Of a DNA stretch of 64,000 nt, positions 26,280 through 35,183 are shown piece by piece. The stretch is from positions 10,700,501 to 10,764,500 of the forward strand of contig NZ_JAMZEB010000002.1 in the NCBI RefSeq assembly GCF_024172165.1, read 5' to 3'. The number at the start of each line of letters is the position of its first letter. Position 1 is the first letter of the stretch. This stretch comes from Nonomuraea thailandensis. Lineage in GTDB: Bacteria > Actinomycetota > Actinomycetes > Streptosporangiales > Streptosporangiaceae. The position numbers were made by a program, and so were the translations under genes. The notes beneath the pieces were generated by a model, which worked only from the letters and a program-made list of their open reading frames with translations, was not told the DNA's origin and ran no database searches.

Positions 26280-26837
26280 CTACACGTAAGGGTGGAGACG
26301 CACCGTCGAGCCGACCAGCGGCGTGCGGCTGTAGGCCGCGCGTGACAGGTGAACGCCGGCGGCCCGCTCCGCGAGCGCCAGGGCCGCCGAGGTGTGTCCG
26401 GGCTCGTCGCCGTCGCCGTGGAGCCCGAGGTCGGCGACGTCGCTCTGGAAGCGATCGGGATCCGTGCCCTCTCGGAACCGATAGCTGTACAGGCTGAAGG
26501 TGGTGATCAGGTCGCCGTTCTCATGGAAGGAGAAGTCGGCTCCCTTGATCGTCACACGCACGGTCGCGGCGGCCGACCCCTCGGACAGAAGGCCGGCTTG
26601 ATCGCGCAGGACGCCACCCCATCCGTACTCGACCAGGGCCGTTCCGCCCTTGGCGCGATAGGCCGCGACGCCGAAACCCTCTCCTTCCATAGGGCTGCCC
26701 GGAACTACGTCGATCCGGCGCAGAGCGTCTCCCGGAAGCACGTCCCGCACGAAGGCGGCGCAGAGCCAGGCATCGCCCACGCCGTCCGTGAACTCCTGGT
26801 ACAGCCACTCATAAGTGGCTGCCATCGCCTTGACCAT
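26280..26837 (-). CDS. DUF6461-type protein
   Basis: The 185-residue protein has the early pattern YEWLYQEF then AWLCAAFVRDVLPGDALRRI and a VEYGWGG segment, typical of DUF6461 proteins found in many copies in actinomycetes. No function is established. Another member lies at 41854-42912. ATG 26825 is an alternative start. The gene is convergent with IclR, with stop codons 1 bp apart. Confidence 0.75.
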   Translation of the reverse strand: MVKAMAATYEWLYQEFTDGVGDAWLCAAFVRDVLPGDALRRIDVVPGSPMEGEGFGVAAYRAKGGTALVEYGWGGVLRDQAGLLSEGSAAATVRVTIKGADFSFHENGDLITTFSLYSYRFREGTDPDRFQSDVADLGLHGDGDEPGHTSAALALAERAAGVHLSRAAYSRTPLVGSTVRLHPYV

Positions 26838-27031
26838 GGCCGTGAATCTCCCGAAGCTCGACGATCGAGACGATCTTCTCAGAGGCGCACGGATATCAGG
26901 CCAGGTAACTGCCGAAGTGGTGCTCCACGAGGCCCCGGAACGACCGGTAGCGGATCAGCCATGGCAGGGGCCTTGGCTGCCGGCAGGGCGCTGCTCCCGC
27001 TGGTCCCCGCCATGGCGACGGCGATCCGCTG

Positions 27032-27331
27032 TTATCCCGTGCAGCGCAGGCGGACGAAGGCGCTCCACTTGTACCATGGGTCGCCGGTGATCGGGGTCAC
27101 CACCGGCGGGACGATGTGATCGCAGGTGACATCGAGAGTGCCGGAGGTGACCGTGGCCGAGATGGTGGCTTCCTGGACGGCGCCCGCGATCGCCAGCTCG
27201 GCTGTCCGGTCGCGGAACGATTCCCAGAACTCGGCGGTGCCGGCGGACGCGGGCGGCCCGCTGAACGCCACGAGGGCCGCGGTGGCCGGCCCGACAGAGG
27301 CCGGAACGAGCCGGCGCATGAGGATTCGCAC
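27032..27331 (-). CDS. Small secreted hypothetical protein
   Basis: The 99-residue protein starts at GTG 27331 with AAGGGAG 9 nt upstream. Residues 1-30 form a Sec signal (RRL, hydrophobic Val/Ala core, PASAG cut site). The mature part has one Cys pair (VTCDHI and LRCTG) that may form a disulphide, and a Trp-rich SAFVRLRC end. No family is recognised. The stop is followed by an unremarkable 194-bp gap. Confidence 0.65.
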   Translation of the reverse strand: MRILMRRLVPASVGPATAALVAFSGPPASAGTAEFWESFRDRTAELAIAGAVQEATISATVTSGTLDVTCDHIVPPVVTPITGDPWYKWSAFVRLRCTG

Positions 27332-27556
27332 TGCTCTTGCTCCCTTCCGTGAAGAGCGTGGAGGGCGGCCGTTCCAGCCGCGCCCTTGACTCATGAGGGG
27401 CTGAGGCAACTTTCAACTATTGCCGCCACGATTGTCGGCGCCGGCAGCGATGGGCACTAGATGAAGGTGACTGCTCTACTCGCCCGGTCACGCAGGGTCA
27501 CCAGGAACGTGCGATCACCCGCCTGCAGCGACCCGGCGCGGCGGCTGGGCTCACCG

Positions 27557-28864
27557 CTACACCGGGGCACGCCCGCCGCTGCGGGACGGCGTCTCTGAGG
27601 CAGCCGCTCCATCGCGGTCGCCGGGCGGCGGCTGCGGCGATGGGTGCAGGGCGTGCGGTGGCAGGTGCCGTTCGAGCCTGATGCCGCACACGATCGCCAC
27701 GCCGTTGGCCACGGCGAGCGCCAGGAAGGGGACGGCATGGCCCCGGTCGAACAGGGTGGTGAAGAAGATCGGCGCGATGATCTCGGCGGCGATGAAGGAG
27801 TACTGGAACATCGCGAGGTACCGGCCGCGGGCCCGGTCCGGAGAGATGGCGGCGGCGAGCGCCATCGAGGCCGGGGCGTGCATGATCTCGGCGATGGTGA
27901 ACAGGAGCGTCGCGATGACGAGCACCGCCGCCGCCCACGCGCCGCGACCCTGGGCGATGGCCGCCAGGGACAGGCCCCACCCCGACCACAGTGCCGCGGC
28001 GACGCACAGGACTCGGGTGCGGCGCAGGCCGGACAGCCTGCGGGTCAGCACGCTGCCCGACGCCGTGATGAGCACCGCGTTGCCGACCAGGACCACCGAG
28101 GTCAGCCAGGCGGGGCCGCTCAGGGCCGTTCTGATGAAGGTCGGCAGCGCCAGCCCGAGCATGAGGGTGGACAGCGCGTAGATGACGTTGAGCGCGGTCA
28201 GTCCCATGAACGCCCGGTCACGGGCCATGGCGCGGTAGCCGGCGACGGGAGGCGCGTCCGGGTCCGGGCGGTGCGGCAGGCGCAGCAGGGCCGCGAGTGC
28301 GAGCGCCGCGAGCAGGAAACAAGCGAAGGAGGCGTACGCGATCGCGTGGTAGGCGGCCGGGCGGCCGTCGGTGATGACGAGGCCGGTGATGAACCCGCCC
28401 GCACCGATCCCCACCGTGCGGGCGATGTTGGCCCGTGCGTACCACAGGTCCTTGCCGGCGGAGCGGTGGTGATCGGCATGGTCGGCGATGAGCGTGAAGA
28501 TCGACGACCAGTAGAGCCTGACCCCGACGGCTCCCACCGAGGAGGCGAGGAAGATCCCGACGGGCTCGTGCACCCGGACGTAGGCGAGGAAGGACAGAGC
28601 TTGGAGGAGTTGGGCGACGATCACCAGCGGACGCGCGCCGAACCGGTCGGCCAGCAGACCGGCCCACAGCGGGATCGGGACGGTGATCAGGTTGGCCGCG
28701 CCGAGGAGCGTGCCCAGCAGCGGCAGAGGGACGCTGGACAGGGCGGTGAAGTACACGATCGACAGCGGCATGAACAGCCCGCTGCCGATGGACGCGAGCA
28801 CGACGGACGCGATGAGGGCGGCCGAGCCGCGGCGCGGCAGGACGGCCGGCGTTGCGGATGACAT
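27557..28864 (-). CDS. MFS transporter
   Basis: The 435-residue protein has about 12 transmembrane segments. ATG 28864 follows CGAGGTCACCC; the in-frame stretch upstream is Ser/Pro noise. The loop between helices 2 and 3 reads LLADRFGARPL, a standard MFS motif A. The second half begins near ARDRAFMGL. It is likely a drug or small-molecule efflux pump; no substrate clue is present nearby. The hydrophilic C-terminal tail is long and Pro-rich. Confidence 0.88.
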   Translation of the reverse strand: MSSATPAVLPRRGSAALIASVVLASIGSGLFMPLSIVYFTALSSVPLPLLGTLLGAANLITVPIPLWAGLLADRFGARPLVIVAQLLQALSFLAYVRVHEPVGIFLASSVGAVGVRLYWSSIFTLIADHADHHRSAGKDLWYARANIARTVGIGAGGFITGLVITDGRPAAYHAIAYASFACFLLAALALAALLRLPHRPDPDAPPVAGYRAMARDRAFMGLTALNVIYALSTLMLGLALPTFIRTALSGPAWLTSVVLVGNAVLITASGSVLTRRLSGLRRTRVLCVAAALWSGWGLSLAAIAQGRGAWAAAVLVIATLLFTIAEIMHAPASMALAAAISPDRARGRYLAMFQYSFIAAEIIAPIFFTTLFDRGHAVPFLALAVANGVAIVCGIRLERHLPPHALHPSPQPPPGDRDGAAASETPSRSGGRAPV

Positions 28865-29164
28865 GGGTGACCTCGGATTCAGCGCAGGAGGATCCCGGGT
28901 CGGCGAGCTTGGGCTCGAGGACGTCCTGGCCGCGGCGTGCACGGCGGGTGAGAACGCTCAAGGAGGCGACCATCGGGGCGGAGCCGAAGGGAACCCGCGT
29001 GACAAGCGGCACGAGCACGAAGAACTCGCCTCTGCGGCGACGCGTGATCGGCTGTCACGACAGGCTCGGTCACTCAGCTAGACATCCATGAGCTGCATGC
29101 GGCGATCATAACCAGACCTGCGCCGTGGCGGCAGCCCCCTTCGAGGGCATGAGGGCAGGCGCCG
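28865..29164. other. Intergenic stretch without a supported gene
   Basis: This is the region between the MFS gene and the DUF1963 gene. Short frames here lack codon bias and starts. It should hold the MFS promoter; no clear hexamers, RNA gene or repeat was found. Confidence 0.5.
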
Positions 29165-29199
29165 GCCGGTGGGCGTCGTCGCCCCTGCCGCCGGCCGCC
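29165..29199 (-). terminator. Hairpin after the DUF1963 gene
   Basis: The inner stem GGGCG-TCGT-CGCCC (29173-29186) is extended by CGGCCGG/CCGGCCG arms with a small bulge, starting 14 nt past the stop codon. There is no T-tract. Confidence 0.5.
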
Positions 29200-29212
29200 C
29201 GCCCTGGAAGCG

Positions 29213-30040
29213 TCAGCACTCGACGTCGAACTCGAGCTCGTCGTAGCGGCGCTCCGCGATCTGCTCCCGGGTCCCCGAGACGAGGGTGATGCAACCGTCC
29301 CCGAAGGCCGGGCTCTCCGGCATGGAGAGGAACAGAACCTTCCCGCGGTCTTCCACCGGGTTGTGCCAGGCGCGGGAGCAGCCGCCGAGCTGGATGTCAT
29401 ATCTCCACCGGATGCCGGGAATCTCCCCTATTTCCTCGATCAACTTGGTCACGAGGCGGGCCCGCTCGGCGTCGTCCCCGGCGTAGTCGGCCGCTTCCGC
29501 GATCTCGGGCCAACGGAGATCAGGCTTGGTGGTGCCCGGGACCGCGTAGAGCGGGAACGGCTCGTGAGACTCCGGCTGCGAGCGTCGTTCGACGGTCTCG
29601 GTGCCCGCCGGCAGGTGGATGAGGAAGCCTTCGTCGCAGTCGGTGACCTCGGCGAGGACGACCAGGTGGCCGTCGGCGGGAAAGTCGATGTCGAGGACGC
29701 CGGTGGGCAGGGCGGCGCAGTCGATGGTCACCACGTGCGGCACGTACGAGGGCACTCGCACGTGCTCGGGCAGATGGGCGAGCCCGCGGGCCCGGGCGGC
29801 CGGACGGGCGTCCTTCTTCAGCTCCTCCGGCAGTTCGTCGTAGGGACAGAGGTAGACGCAGGGGCGCAGGAGGCGGATGAACGCCTCGGTCACCGGCTCG
29901 GGTATCCCAAGGGCTCGCCCGGCGTCGAGGACGGCCTCACGCACGCTCGTATTCACGGACGTCACACTGCCACGCGCCACTGACATCCCCCCGCGCCCCG
30001 GCCGCGACAGGGCAGGGACGGGGTCCACCTCATCCGTCAT
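29213..30040 (-). CDS. DUF1963 (YwqG-like) protein
   Basis: The 275-residue protein includes HLVVLAEVTDCDEG, DLRWPEIAEAADYAG, and the C-terminal IQLGGCSRAWHNP then VLFLSMPESPAFGDGCITLV, the usual layout of YwqG-family proteins. Their role is unknown. The chosen ATG 30040 overlaps the upstream TetR stop as ATGA, giving translational coupling; ATG 29986 would give a shorter form. Coupling to a regulator suggests the two respond to the same signal. Confidence 0.75.
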   Translation of the reverse strand: MTDEVDPVPALSRPGRGGMSVARGSVTSVNTSVREAVLDAGRALGIPEPVTEAFIRLLRPCVYLCPYDELPEELKKDARPAARARGLAHLPEHVRVPSYVPHVVTIDCAALPTGVLDIDFPADGHLVVLAEVTDCDEGFLIHLPAGTETVERRSQPESHEPFPLYAVPGTTKPDLRWPEIAEAADYAGDDAERARLVTKLIEEIGEIPGIRWRYDIQLGGCSRAWHNPVEDRGKVLFLSMPESPAFGDGCITLVSGTREQIAERRYDELEFDVEC

Positions 30041-30621
30041 GCGGCCCGGCCCTGGATGCCCTGGATCGCGATGTCCAGCAGCCGGCCCGCCTGCTCGTCG
30101 TCGCCGTGCTGCTCGGTGGCCAGTGAGATGGCGTTGACGAGCGCGAGCAGGTCCTCGGCGCGGACCCCGGGGCGTACGGCGCCCGCCTGTTGTGCTCGTC
30201 GCAGGAGCTCGCGCGCCGCATCGGTGATCATCGCCTGGCAGCCTTCGTTCTGCTCCAGCAGGTCGGCGTCCCGGCTGCCGTGCAGCAGCGAGGCGGCCAG
30301 ACCGCGGCTGGCGCTCGCGTAGGCGTTGAGGTCCGCCAGCCAGGCCAGGAGCGCGGGGCCCGGCTCGCTCTCCTCGGCGCGTCGCGCCGCCATGGCGCAC
30401 AGCTCCTCGACGCGGTCGTGGAAGACGGCTTCGAGCAGGGCCCGGCGGGAGGGGAAGAGGCGGTGCAGCGTCGCCGACCCCGTCCCGGCTTGACGGGCGA
30501 TCTCCTTCAGAGCGGCCTCAGCGCCGTCACGTGCGAAGACGTCCCGGGCCGCGCTGACGATGCGGTCGTAGTTGCGCTGGGCGTCCGCACGCAGGGGCCG
30601 TCGCTGGACGGCGTGGGGCAT
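30037..30621 (-). CDS. TetR-family repressor of the divergent quinone oxidoreductase
   Basis: The 194-residue regulator starts at ATG 30621 with GGAGGAGG upstream. The HTH is ALKEIARQAGTGSATLHRLF with PSRRALLEAVF behind it, and the C-terminal part is of the TetR_C_33/SbtR-like type (DLNAYASASRGLAASL). It is divergent from an MDR oxidoreductase; AAGTGGGC operators lie between. Its last codons overlap the DUF1963 gene. Confidence 0.92.
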   Translation of the reverse strand: MPHAVQRRPLRADAQRNYDRIVSAARDVFARDGAEAALKEIARQAGTGSATLHRLFPSRRALLEAVFHDRVEELCAMAARRAEESEPGPALLAWLADLNAYASASRGLAASLLHGSRDADLLEQNEGCQAMITDAARELLRRAQQAGAVRPGVRAEDLLALVNAISLATEQHGDDEQAGRLLDIAIQGIQGRAA

Positions 30622-30637
30622 GGCCTCCTCCAGGCTT

Positions 30638-30701
30638 TTGACAAGTGGGCTGGCGCTCCGGTTAGAGTAGCCGAACCGTAAGTGGGCCGCGAGCCCACTT
30701 A
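30638..30701 (+). promoter_or_regulatory. Quinone oxidoreductase promoter with AAGTGGGC operators
   Basis: TTGACA (30638-30643) and TAGAGT (30663-30668) form a plus-strand promoter with a 19-bp spacer. An AAGTGGGC half site (30643-30650) overlaps the -35. A palindrome follows just past the expected start: TAAGTGGGC at 30679-30687 and GCCCACTTA at 30693-30701 around CGCGA. Binding there would block initiation. Confidence 0.7.
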
Positions 30702-30726
30702 TGTTCCGAACGATGGGGGAGAGATC

Positions 30727-31680
30727 ATGCGCGCCGTGCAATACACCCGTTTCGGCCCTCCCGAGGTGCTGCGCGTCACCGACGTGCCCACGCCTCGGCC
30801 CGGGCCGGGAGAGGTGCTCGTCGAGGTCCGCGCCGCGAGCGTGGACGCCGGAGAGCTCGCCTTCCGCGCCGGCCGACTGCGCGGCATCGCCCGAGCCCGA
30901 TTCCCCCGCGGCCTGGGAGGCGACTTCACCGGCCGCGTCGCGGCCCTGGGCCCCGGAGCGCACGCCTGGAGCGAGGGGGAGGAGGTGTGGGGGTTGATGC
31001 CGCACTTCGCCTTCGGCGCCATCGCCGACTACGTCACCGTCCCCGGACAGCGGCTCGCCCGAGCCCCCAGGAACCTGACCCTGCTGGACGCCGCCGCCCT
31101 GCCCTCGTCGGGCACCACCGCCCTGACCGCCCTGACCGACAAGGCCGGCCTCACCAGCGGCGAACGGCTCCTGGTCCGCGGCGCCACCGGCGGCGTCGGC
31201 AGCATCGCCGTACAACTGGGCAAGGCGCTCGGCGCCCACGTCACCGCGCTCGCCGGCGCCCGCAATCTCGGTTGGGTCACCGAACTCGGCGCCGACGCGG
31301 CCCTGGACTACCGCACGACCCGGCCGCAGGACCTCGGCCGTTACGAGGTGATCCTCGACGTCGTCGGCACCGACCTCGGGGCCTACCGGTCCCGGCTCAG
31401 CCGGCGCGGCCGCATGGTCGCCCTCGCCTTCGACCAGGACCGCATCCTGACCTCCATGGCCACCACGGGACTGCGAGCCGCCCTCTCGCCCCGGCGCATG
31501 AAACTCTTCAGCAACAACCCTTCCCCCGCCCGCATCGCCGAGCTCACCGCCGCCGCCGAGGCGGGCGGCATCCGCCCTGTGATCGACACCGTCTACCCGA
31601 TCGGCGAGGTCGCAGAGGCTCACCGGCGACTCGAGGCCGGCGGAGTCCGGGGAAAGCTCATCATCGACATGCAGCGCTGA
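30727..31680 (+). CDS. Zinc-free MDR oxidoreductase (NADPH:quinone reductase-like)
   Basis: The 317-residue protein starts at ATG 30727 after GGGGGAGAG. It begins MRAVQYTRFGPPEVLRV; the NADPH-binding motif is VRGATGGVGSIAVQLGK. The catalytic-zinc Cys/His set of alcohol dehydrogenases is absent, which fits the quinone oxidoreductase branch. The C-terminal segment VAEAHRRLEAGGVRGKLII is typical. It is probably induced by electrophiles or quinones through the divergent TetR repressor. Confidence 0.93.
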   Translation: MRAVQYTRFGPPEVLRVTDVPTPRPGPGEVLVEVRAASVDAGELAFRAGRLRGIARARFPRGLGGDFTGRVAALGPGAHAWSEGEEVWGLMPHFAFGAIADYVTVPGQRLARAPRNLTLLDAAALPSSGTTALTALTDKAGLTSGERLLVRGATGGVGSIAVQLGKALGAHVTALAGARNLGWVTELGADAALDYRTTRPQDLGRYEVILDVVGTDLGAYRSRLSRRGRMVALAFDQDRILTSMATTGLRAALSPRRMKLFSNNPSPARIAELTAAAEAGGIRPVIDTVYPIGEVAEAHRRLEAGGVRGKLIIDMQR

Positions 31681-31750
31681 CCCGTGCGCGCCGCGGCGCA
31701 ACGATCCTGTTCGGGAAACTGTGACCTGCGCGAACTCTTGCCTGCTGAAG

Positions 31751-31826
31751 TGGTAGGGCGCCCGGGGCTCGAACCCGGAACCTACGGATTAAAAGTCCGC
31801 AGCTCTGCCAATTGAGCTAACGCCCC
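31751..31826 (-). tRNA. tRNA-Lys (anticodon UUU), CCA encoded
   Basis: On the minus strand a cloverleaf starts GGGGCGTTAGCTCAATTGG. The anticodon loop is CTTTTAA in a GGA/TCC stem, and the T arm is CCGGG-TTCGAGC-CCCGG. The acceptor pairs fully except a G-U at the first position. The CCA end is encoded at 31753-31751. Confidence 0.97.
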
Positions 31827-31875
31827 TCGCACCAGCAAGGGTACAGAGATTACCGCCCTGTCCGCGACGCCTCCA

Positions 31876-33030
31876 TCACCGGTAAGCCGCCATCCCCGTG
31901 AGCGCCTCTCCCAGCACCAGCGTGTGGATCTCCTGAGTCCCCTCGTACGTCAGGACGCTCTCCAGGTTGTTCATGTGCCTGATCACAGGGTACTCCAGCG
32001 TGATCCCGTTCCCGCCCAAGATGGTGCGAGCCTGGCGGGCGATGTCCAGGGCGGCCCGTACGTTGGCCAGCTTGCCGAAGCTGATCTGCCGCGGCTCCAG
32101 CCGCCCCGCGTCCTTCAGCTCGCCGAGGTGCAGGGCCGTGAGGCCGGCCTGGGCGGTGCCGACGTACATCCAGGCGAGCTTCTCCTGGGTGAGCTGGAAG
32201 GAGCCGATCGGCTTGTCGAACTGGACGCGGGTCTTGGCGTACTCGACGGCCGCCTCCAGGCAGGCGCGGGCGGCGCCGACGACGCCCCAGACGATGCCGT
32301 AGCGGGCCTCGGAGAGGCAGGACAGGGGGCCGCGCAGGCCGGTGACGCCGGGCAGGGCGGCGGAGGCGGGCAGGCGGACGTCGTCGAAGTACAGGGAGGA
32401 GGTGACCGAGGCCCTCAGGGACAGCTTCTTGTGGATCTCAGGGGCGGAGAAGCCGGGGGTGGAGGTGGGGACGACGAAGCCGCGGACGCCGTCGTCGGTC
32501 TGCGCCCAGACGACGGCGACGTCGGCGATCGAGCCGTTGGTGATCCACATCTTGGAGCCGTTCAGGATCCAGTCGGAGCCGTCCTTCTTGGCGTACGTCC
32601 GCATGCCCGCGGGGTCGGAGCCGTGGTCGGGCTCGGTGAGGCCGAAGCAGCCGATGGCCTCGCCGGCGGCCATCCGGGGCAGCCATTCCGCCTTCTGCTC
32701 GTCGGAGCCGTACTTCCAGATGGGGAACATGGCCAGCGAGCCCTGCACGGACACGAAGGAGCGCAGGCCGGAGTCGCCGGCCTCCAGCTCGCGGCAGGCC
32801 ACCCCGTACGACACCGCGTCCGTGCCGGCGCAGCCGTACCCTGTGAGGTGCATCCCGAGCAGACCGAGGGAGCCGAGCTCGGGCGCGAGCTCGCGGGCGG
32901 GGAAGACGGCCTCCTCGAACCAGTCCCCTACGTGGGGCAGCACGCGGTCGGCGACGAACGACCTGACCGTGTCGCGGATGAGCCGCTGGTCAGGGTTGAG
33001 CTTGTCGTCCAGGCGCAGCAGGTCGTCCAT
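31876..33030 (-). CDS. gcdH: Glutaryl-CoA dehydrogenase-type acyl-CoA dehydrogenase
   Basis: The 384-residue flavoprotein has FAD-site motifs CFGLTEPDHGSDP and WITNGSIADVAVVWA. The substrate-side Arg is in RSFVSVQGSLAMFPI and the catalytic Glu in LTYEGTQEIHTLVLG; both are close to glutaryl-CoA dehydrogenases. It would convert glutaryl-CoA to crotonyl-CoA in lysine/tryptophan breakdown. It stands alone beside tRNA-Lys. A short-chain acyl-CoA specificity remains possible. Confidence 0.9.
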   Translation of the reverse strand: MDDLLRLDDKLNPDQRLIRDTVRSFVADRVLPHVGDWFEEAVFPARELAPELGSLGLLGMHLTGYGCAGTDAVSYGVACRELEAGDSGLRSFVSVQGSLAMFPIWKYGSDEQKAEWLPRMAAGEAIGCFGLTEPDHGSDPAGMRTYAKKDGSDWILNGSKMWITNGSIADVAVVWAQTDDGVRGFVVPTSTPGFSAPEIHKKLSLRASVTSSLYFDDVRLPASAALPGVTGLRGPLSCLSEARYGIVWGVVGAARACLEAAVEYAKTRVQFDKPIGSFQLTQEKLAWMYVGTAQAGLTALHLGELKDAGRLEPRQISFGKLANVRAALDIARQARTILGGNGITLEYPVIRHMNNLESVLTYEGTQEIHTLVLGEALTGMAAYR

Positions 33031-33120
33031 GGCGGGTCCTCTCGTGCAAGGGGGACTACCAGGGTTCTACCAGGGGCAATCCTGATGTGCGAACACCGGG
33101 CCGCCGGGCAGTCTTGAGGC

Positions 33121-33408
33121 ATGAGCGAATACAACGTCAAGAAGCTGCGTCGGACGCACAAGGGCCGGATCATCGCGGGTGTCTGCTCGGGCGTCGGCGA
33201 GTTCGTGGGCATCGACGCCAACCTGGTCAGGATCGCGCTGGCGATCGCGACCCTGTTCGGCGGGGCCGGTGTCGCCCTGTACGCGATCGGCTGGCTCCTC
33301 ATGCCGGACGAGGAGCACGAGACCTCGATCGTCCAGGACCTCATCAACAAGCAGCAGAACAAGGCCACCTCGACCGACTGGAGCGGCGAGCAGAAGCCGC
33401 AGCAGTGA
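33121..33408 (+). CDS. PspC-domain small membrane protein
   Basis: The 95-residue protein begins with a basic cytosolic start (KKLRRTHKGRIIAGVCSGVGEFVGI), the hallmark of the PspC domain, followed by two close hydrophobic spans and an acidic/polar tail. PspC proteins sense or transmit envelope stress. CAGTCT lies 7 nt before the ATG, so it may be leaderless. Its stop directly abuts the stop of the convergent MFS gene. Confidence 0.93.
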   Translation: MSEYNVKKLRRTHKGRIIAGVCSGVGEFVGIDANLVRIALAIATLFGGAGVALYAIGWLLMPDEEHETSIVQDLINKQQNKATSTDWSGEQKPQQ

Positions 33409-34689
33409 TCAGGCGGTGGCCTCGGCAGGCACTCGGGCGGTCTTGTCACGGGACTCGGCCCAGACCAGGGCCAGCACGGCCGCGCTGATCACCCCGGCGA
33501 TCCCCGCCAGCGCGACCACCGGCTCGGGGCCGAGTCTCTCCGCCGCGAACCCGCCCACCAGGATGCCGATGCCCTGCACGGCCATCAGCCCCGACTGCAC
33601 GAGGCCGAACGCCTGCGCGCGACGTTCGGCCGGTACGTACTGGACGAAGGCGGCGTTCGCCGCGAGCTGGTACGCCCCGCCGATCCCCGACAGCACCCAT
33701 GCCGCCAGCACCACGGCCAGCGGCGGGCGCACCGCGGTGACGATCAGGGGCGCGCAGCTCAGCATGGCCATCCAGCCCATGAGCCGCAGCCGCCGCGGCG
33801 GCGAGACGAACCTGCTGAACAGGAACGCCCCCAGGACCGTCCCGGCGGGCATGGCCGCCATGAGCAGCCCGGTGATCACGGGCACGGGCAACGAGCCGTC
33901 GGCGAGCGTGGCCGCGTACGGGGCCGCGATGCCCTCGGGCAGGATGTAGAACCCGCACAGCCAGGCGAACAGCACCAGCGTGCGCAGCTTCGGCGAGCCG
34001 AACACCAGCCGGGCGCCGCTCGCGGTCATCGACCACATGGAGGGCTTGGACGCGCCCGCCGACGCGGGCCGGCGGCGTACGCCCGAGACCAGGATCAGCG
34101 CCGATCCCAGGAACGTGGCGGCGTCGAGGGCGAGCGCGCGGTACGGGCCCATGGTCGCGATCAACGCTCCGCCGGTGGCGAAGCCGAGCATCTGCACGGC
34201 CTGGTTCGTCATGTTCTGCAGCGCGGAGCCGATGACGTACGCGTCGCCTTCGAGCACCTCGGGCAGCAGCGCCGCCCGCGCGGCCGAGAACGGCGCGCTG
34301 AGCAGCACGACGAAGAAGACCAGCACGCACAGCGCCCAGAACGGCACCCCCGGCACCGCCATCACCGCCACCAGCGCGGCCCGCAGCAGGTCGCAGGCCA
34401 GCATGACGCCCCTGCGCGCGAACCGGTCGGCCAGCCCGGCCAGCAGCGGCCCGCCGACGATGGAGGGCAGGTACGTCAGCGCGTACACCGCGGCCGTGGC
34501 CAGCGGCGAGCCGGTGCGGTCGTAGACGAGGACGGCGAGTGCCACCTGGGCGAGCTGGTCGCCGAGGAGCGACAGGCCCTGGCCGTACCAGAGTGCCCGG
34601 AACTCCTTGACGGCGATGACTTCCCGATATGTGACTTGTCGTACTTCTCCGGCACGGCGATGCCGTCCCGGCGGCCGTCGCGCCCGCAT
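33409..34689 (-). CDS. MFS transporter (MFS_3/enterobactin-exporter-like)
   Basis: The 426-residue form starts at ATG 34689; GTG 34698 is an alternative. About 12 spans begin after the conserved EFRALWYGQGLSLLGDQLAQVAL, typical of MFS_3 exporters. Motif A is LAGLADRFARRGVM. No cargo gene is nearby. Substrate is unknown; macrolide or siderophore exporters are relatives. Confidence 0.9.
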   Translation of the reverse strand: MRARRPPGRHRRAGEVRQVTYREVIAVKEFRALWYGQGLSLLGDQLAQVALAVLVYDRTGSPLATAAVYALTYLPSIVGGPLLAGLADRFARRGVMLACDLLRAALVAVMAVPGVPFWALCVLVFFVVLLSAPFSAARAALLPEVLEGDAYVIGSALQNMTNQAVQMLGFATGGALIATMGPYRALALDAATFLGSALILVSGVRRRPASAGASKPSMWSMTASGARLVFGSPKLRTLVLFAWLCGFYILPEGIAAPYAATLADGSLPVPVITGLLMAAMPAGTVLGAFLFSRFVSPPRRLRLMGWMAMLSCAPLIVTAVRPPLAVVLAAWVLSGIGGAYQLAANAAFVQYVPAERRAQAFGLVQSGLMAVQGIGILVGGFAAERLGPEPVVALAGIAGVISAAVLALVWAESRDKTARVPAEATA

Positions 34690-34799
34690 GGCCCCCACTG
34701 GACTCCGCTGTGCCTGACTCAGGGTGCTCGCTATGTGACCTAAGGTGCCCGACGACCAGGGCTGACCGCAACCGAAAGCAGCCAACCAAAAGCAAAGGG

Positions 34800-35150
34800 T
34801 TACCAGCCCAATTCGTGAAGCCGGGCGTCGTCGATGCCGAAGTGATGCCCGACCTCATGCACGACCGTGATGCGGACCTCGTCGATCACGTCTTCCTCGG
34901 TATCGCAAATTTCACATATGGGATTGCGGTAGATCTCGATCCGGTCGGGCAGAACTGCTGAGTACCAGTCGCCGCGTTCGGTGAGGGGGACACCGGTGTA
35001 CAGGCCGAGCAGGTGGGGCTCCGGCGGGTCATCGACGACCGTGACGACGACGTTACTCATGGCGCGCGTGAGCTCCGGTGGAATCGTGTCCAAAGCCTCG
35101 GCCACGAGCTCCTCGAACTTCTCCCGCGAAACCTCGATCACACCTGCCAT
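34800..35150 (-). CDS. Small zincin-fold metallopeptidase family protein
   Basis: The 116-residue cytosolic protein has zinc motif HEVGHHFGIDD (HExxH plus downstream Asp), with a preceding VIDEVRITVV helix. It belongs to the minimal zincin family of possible metallopeptidases common in actinobacteria. No signal peptide is present. ATG 35150 is chosen over the upstream extension, which overlaps the divergent gene. Its physiological target is unknown. Confidence 0.88.
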   Translation of the reverse strand: MAGVIEVSREKFEELVAEALDTIPPELTRAMSNVVVTVVDDPPEPHLLGLYTGVPLTERGDWYSAVLPDRIEIYRNPICEICDTEEDVIDEVRITVVHEVGHHFGIDDARLHELGW

Positions 35151-35183
35151 TCTGCCCCGCCCGACAGGTAAGCAAGAAACCGT

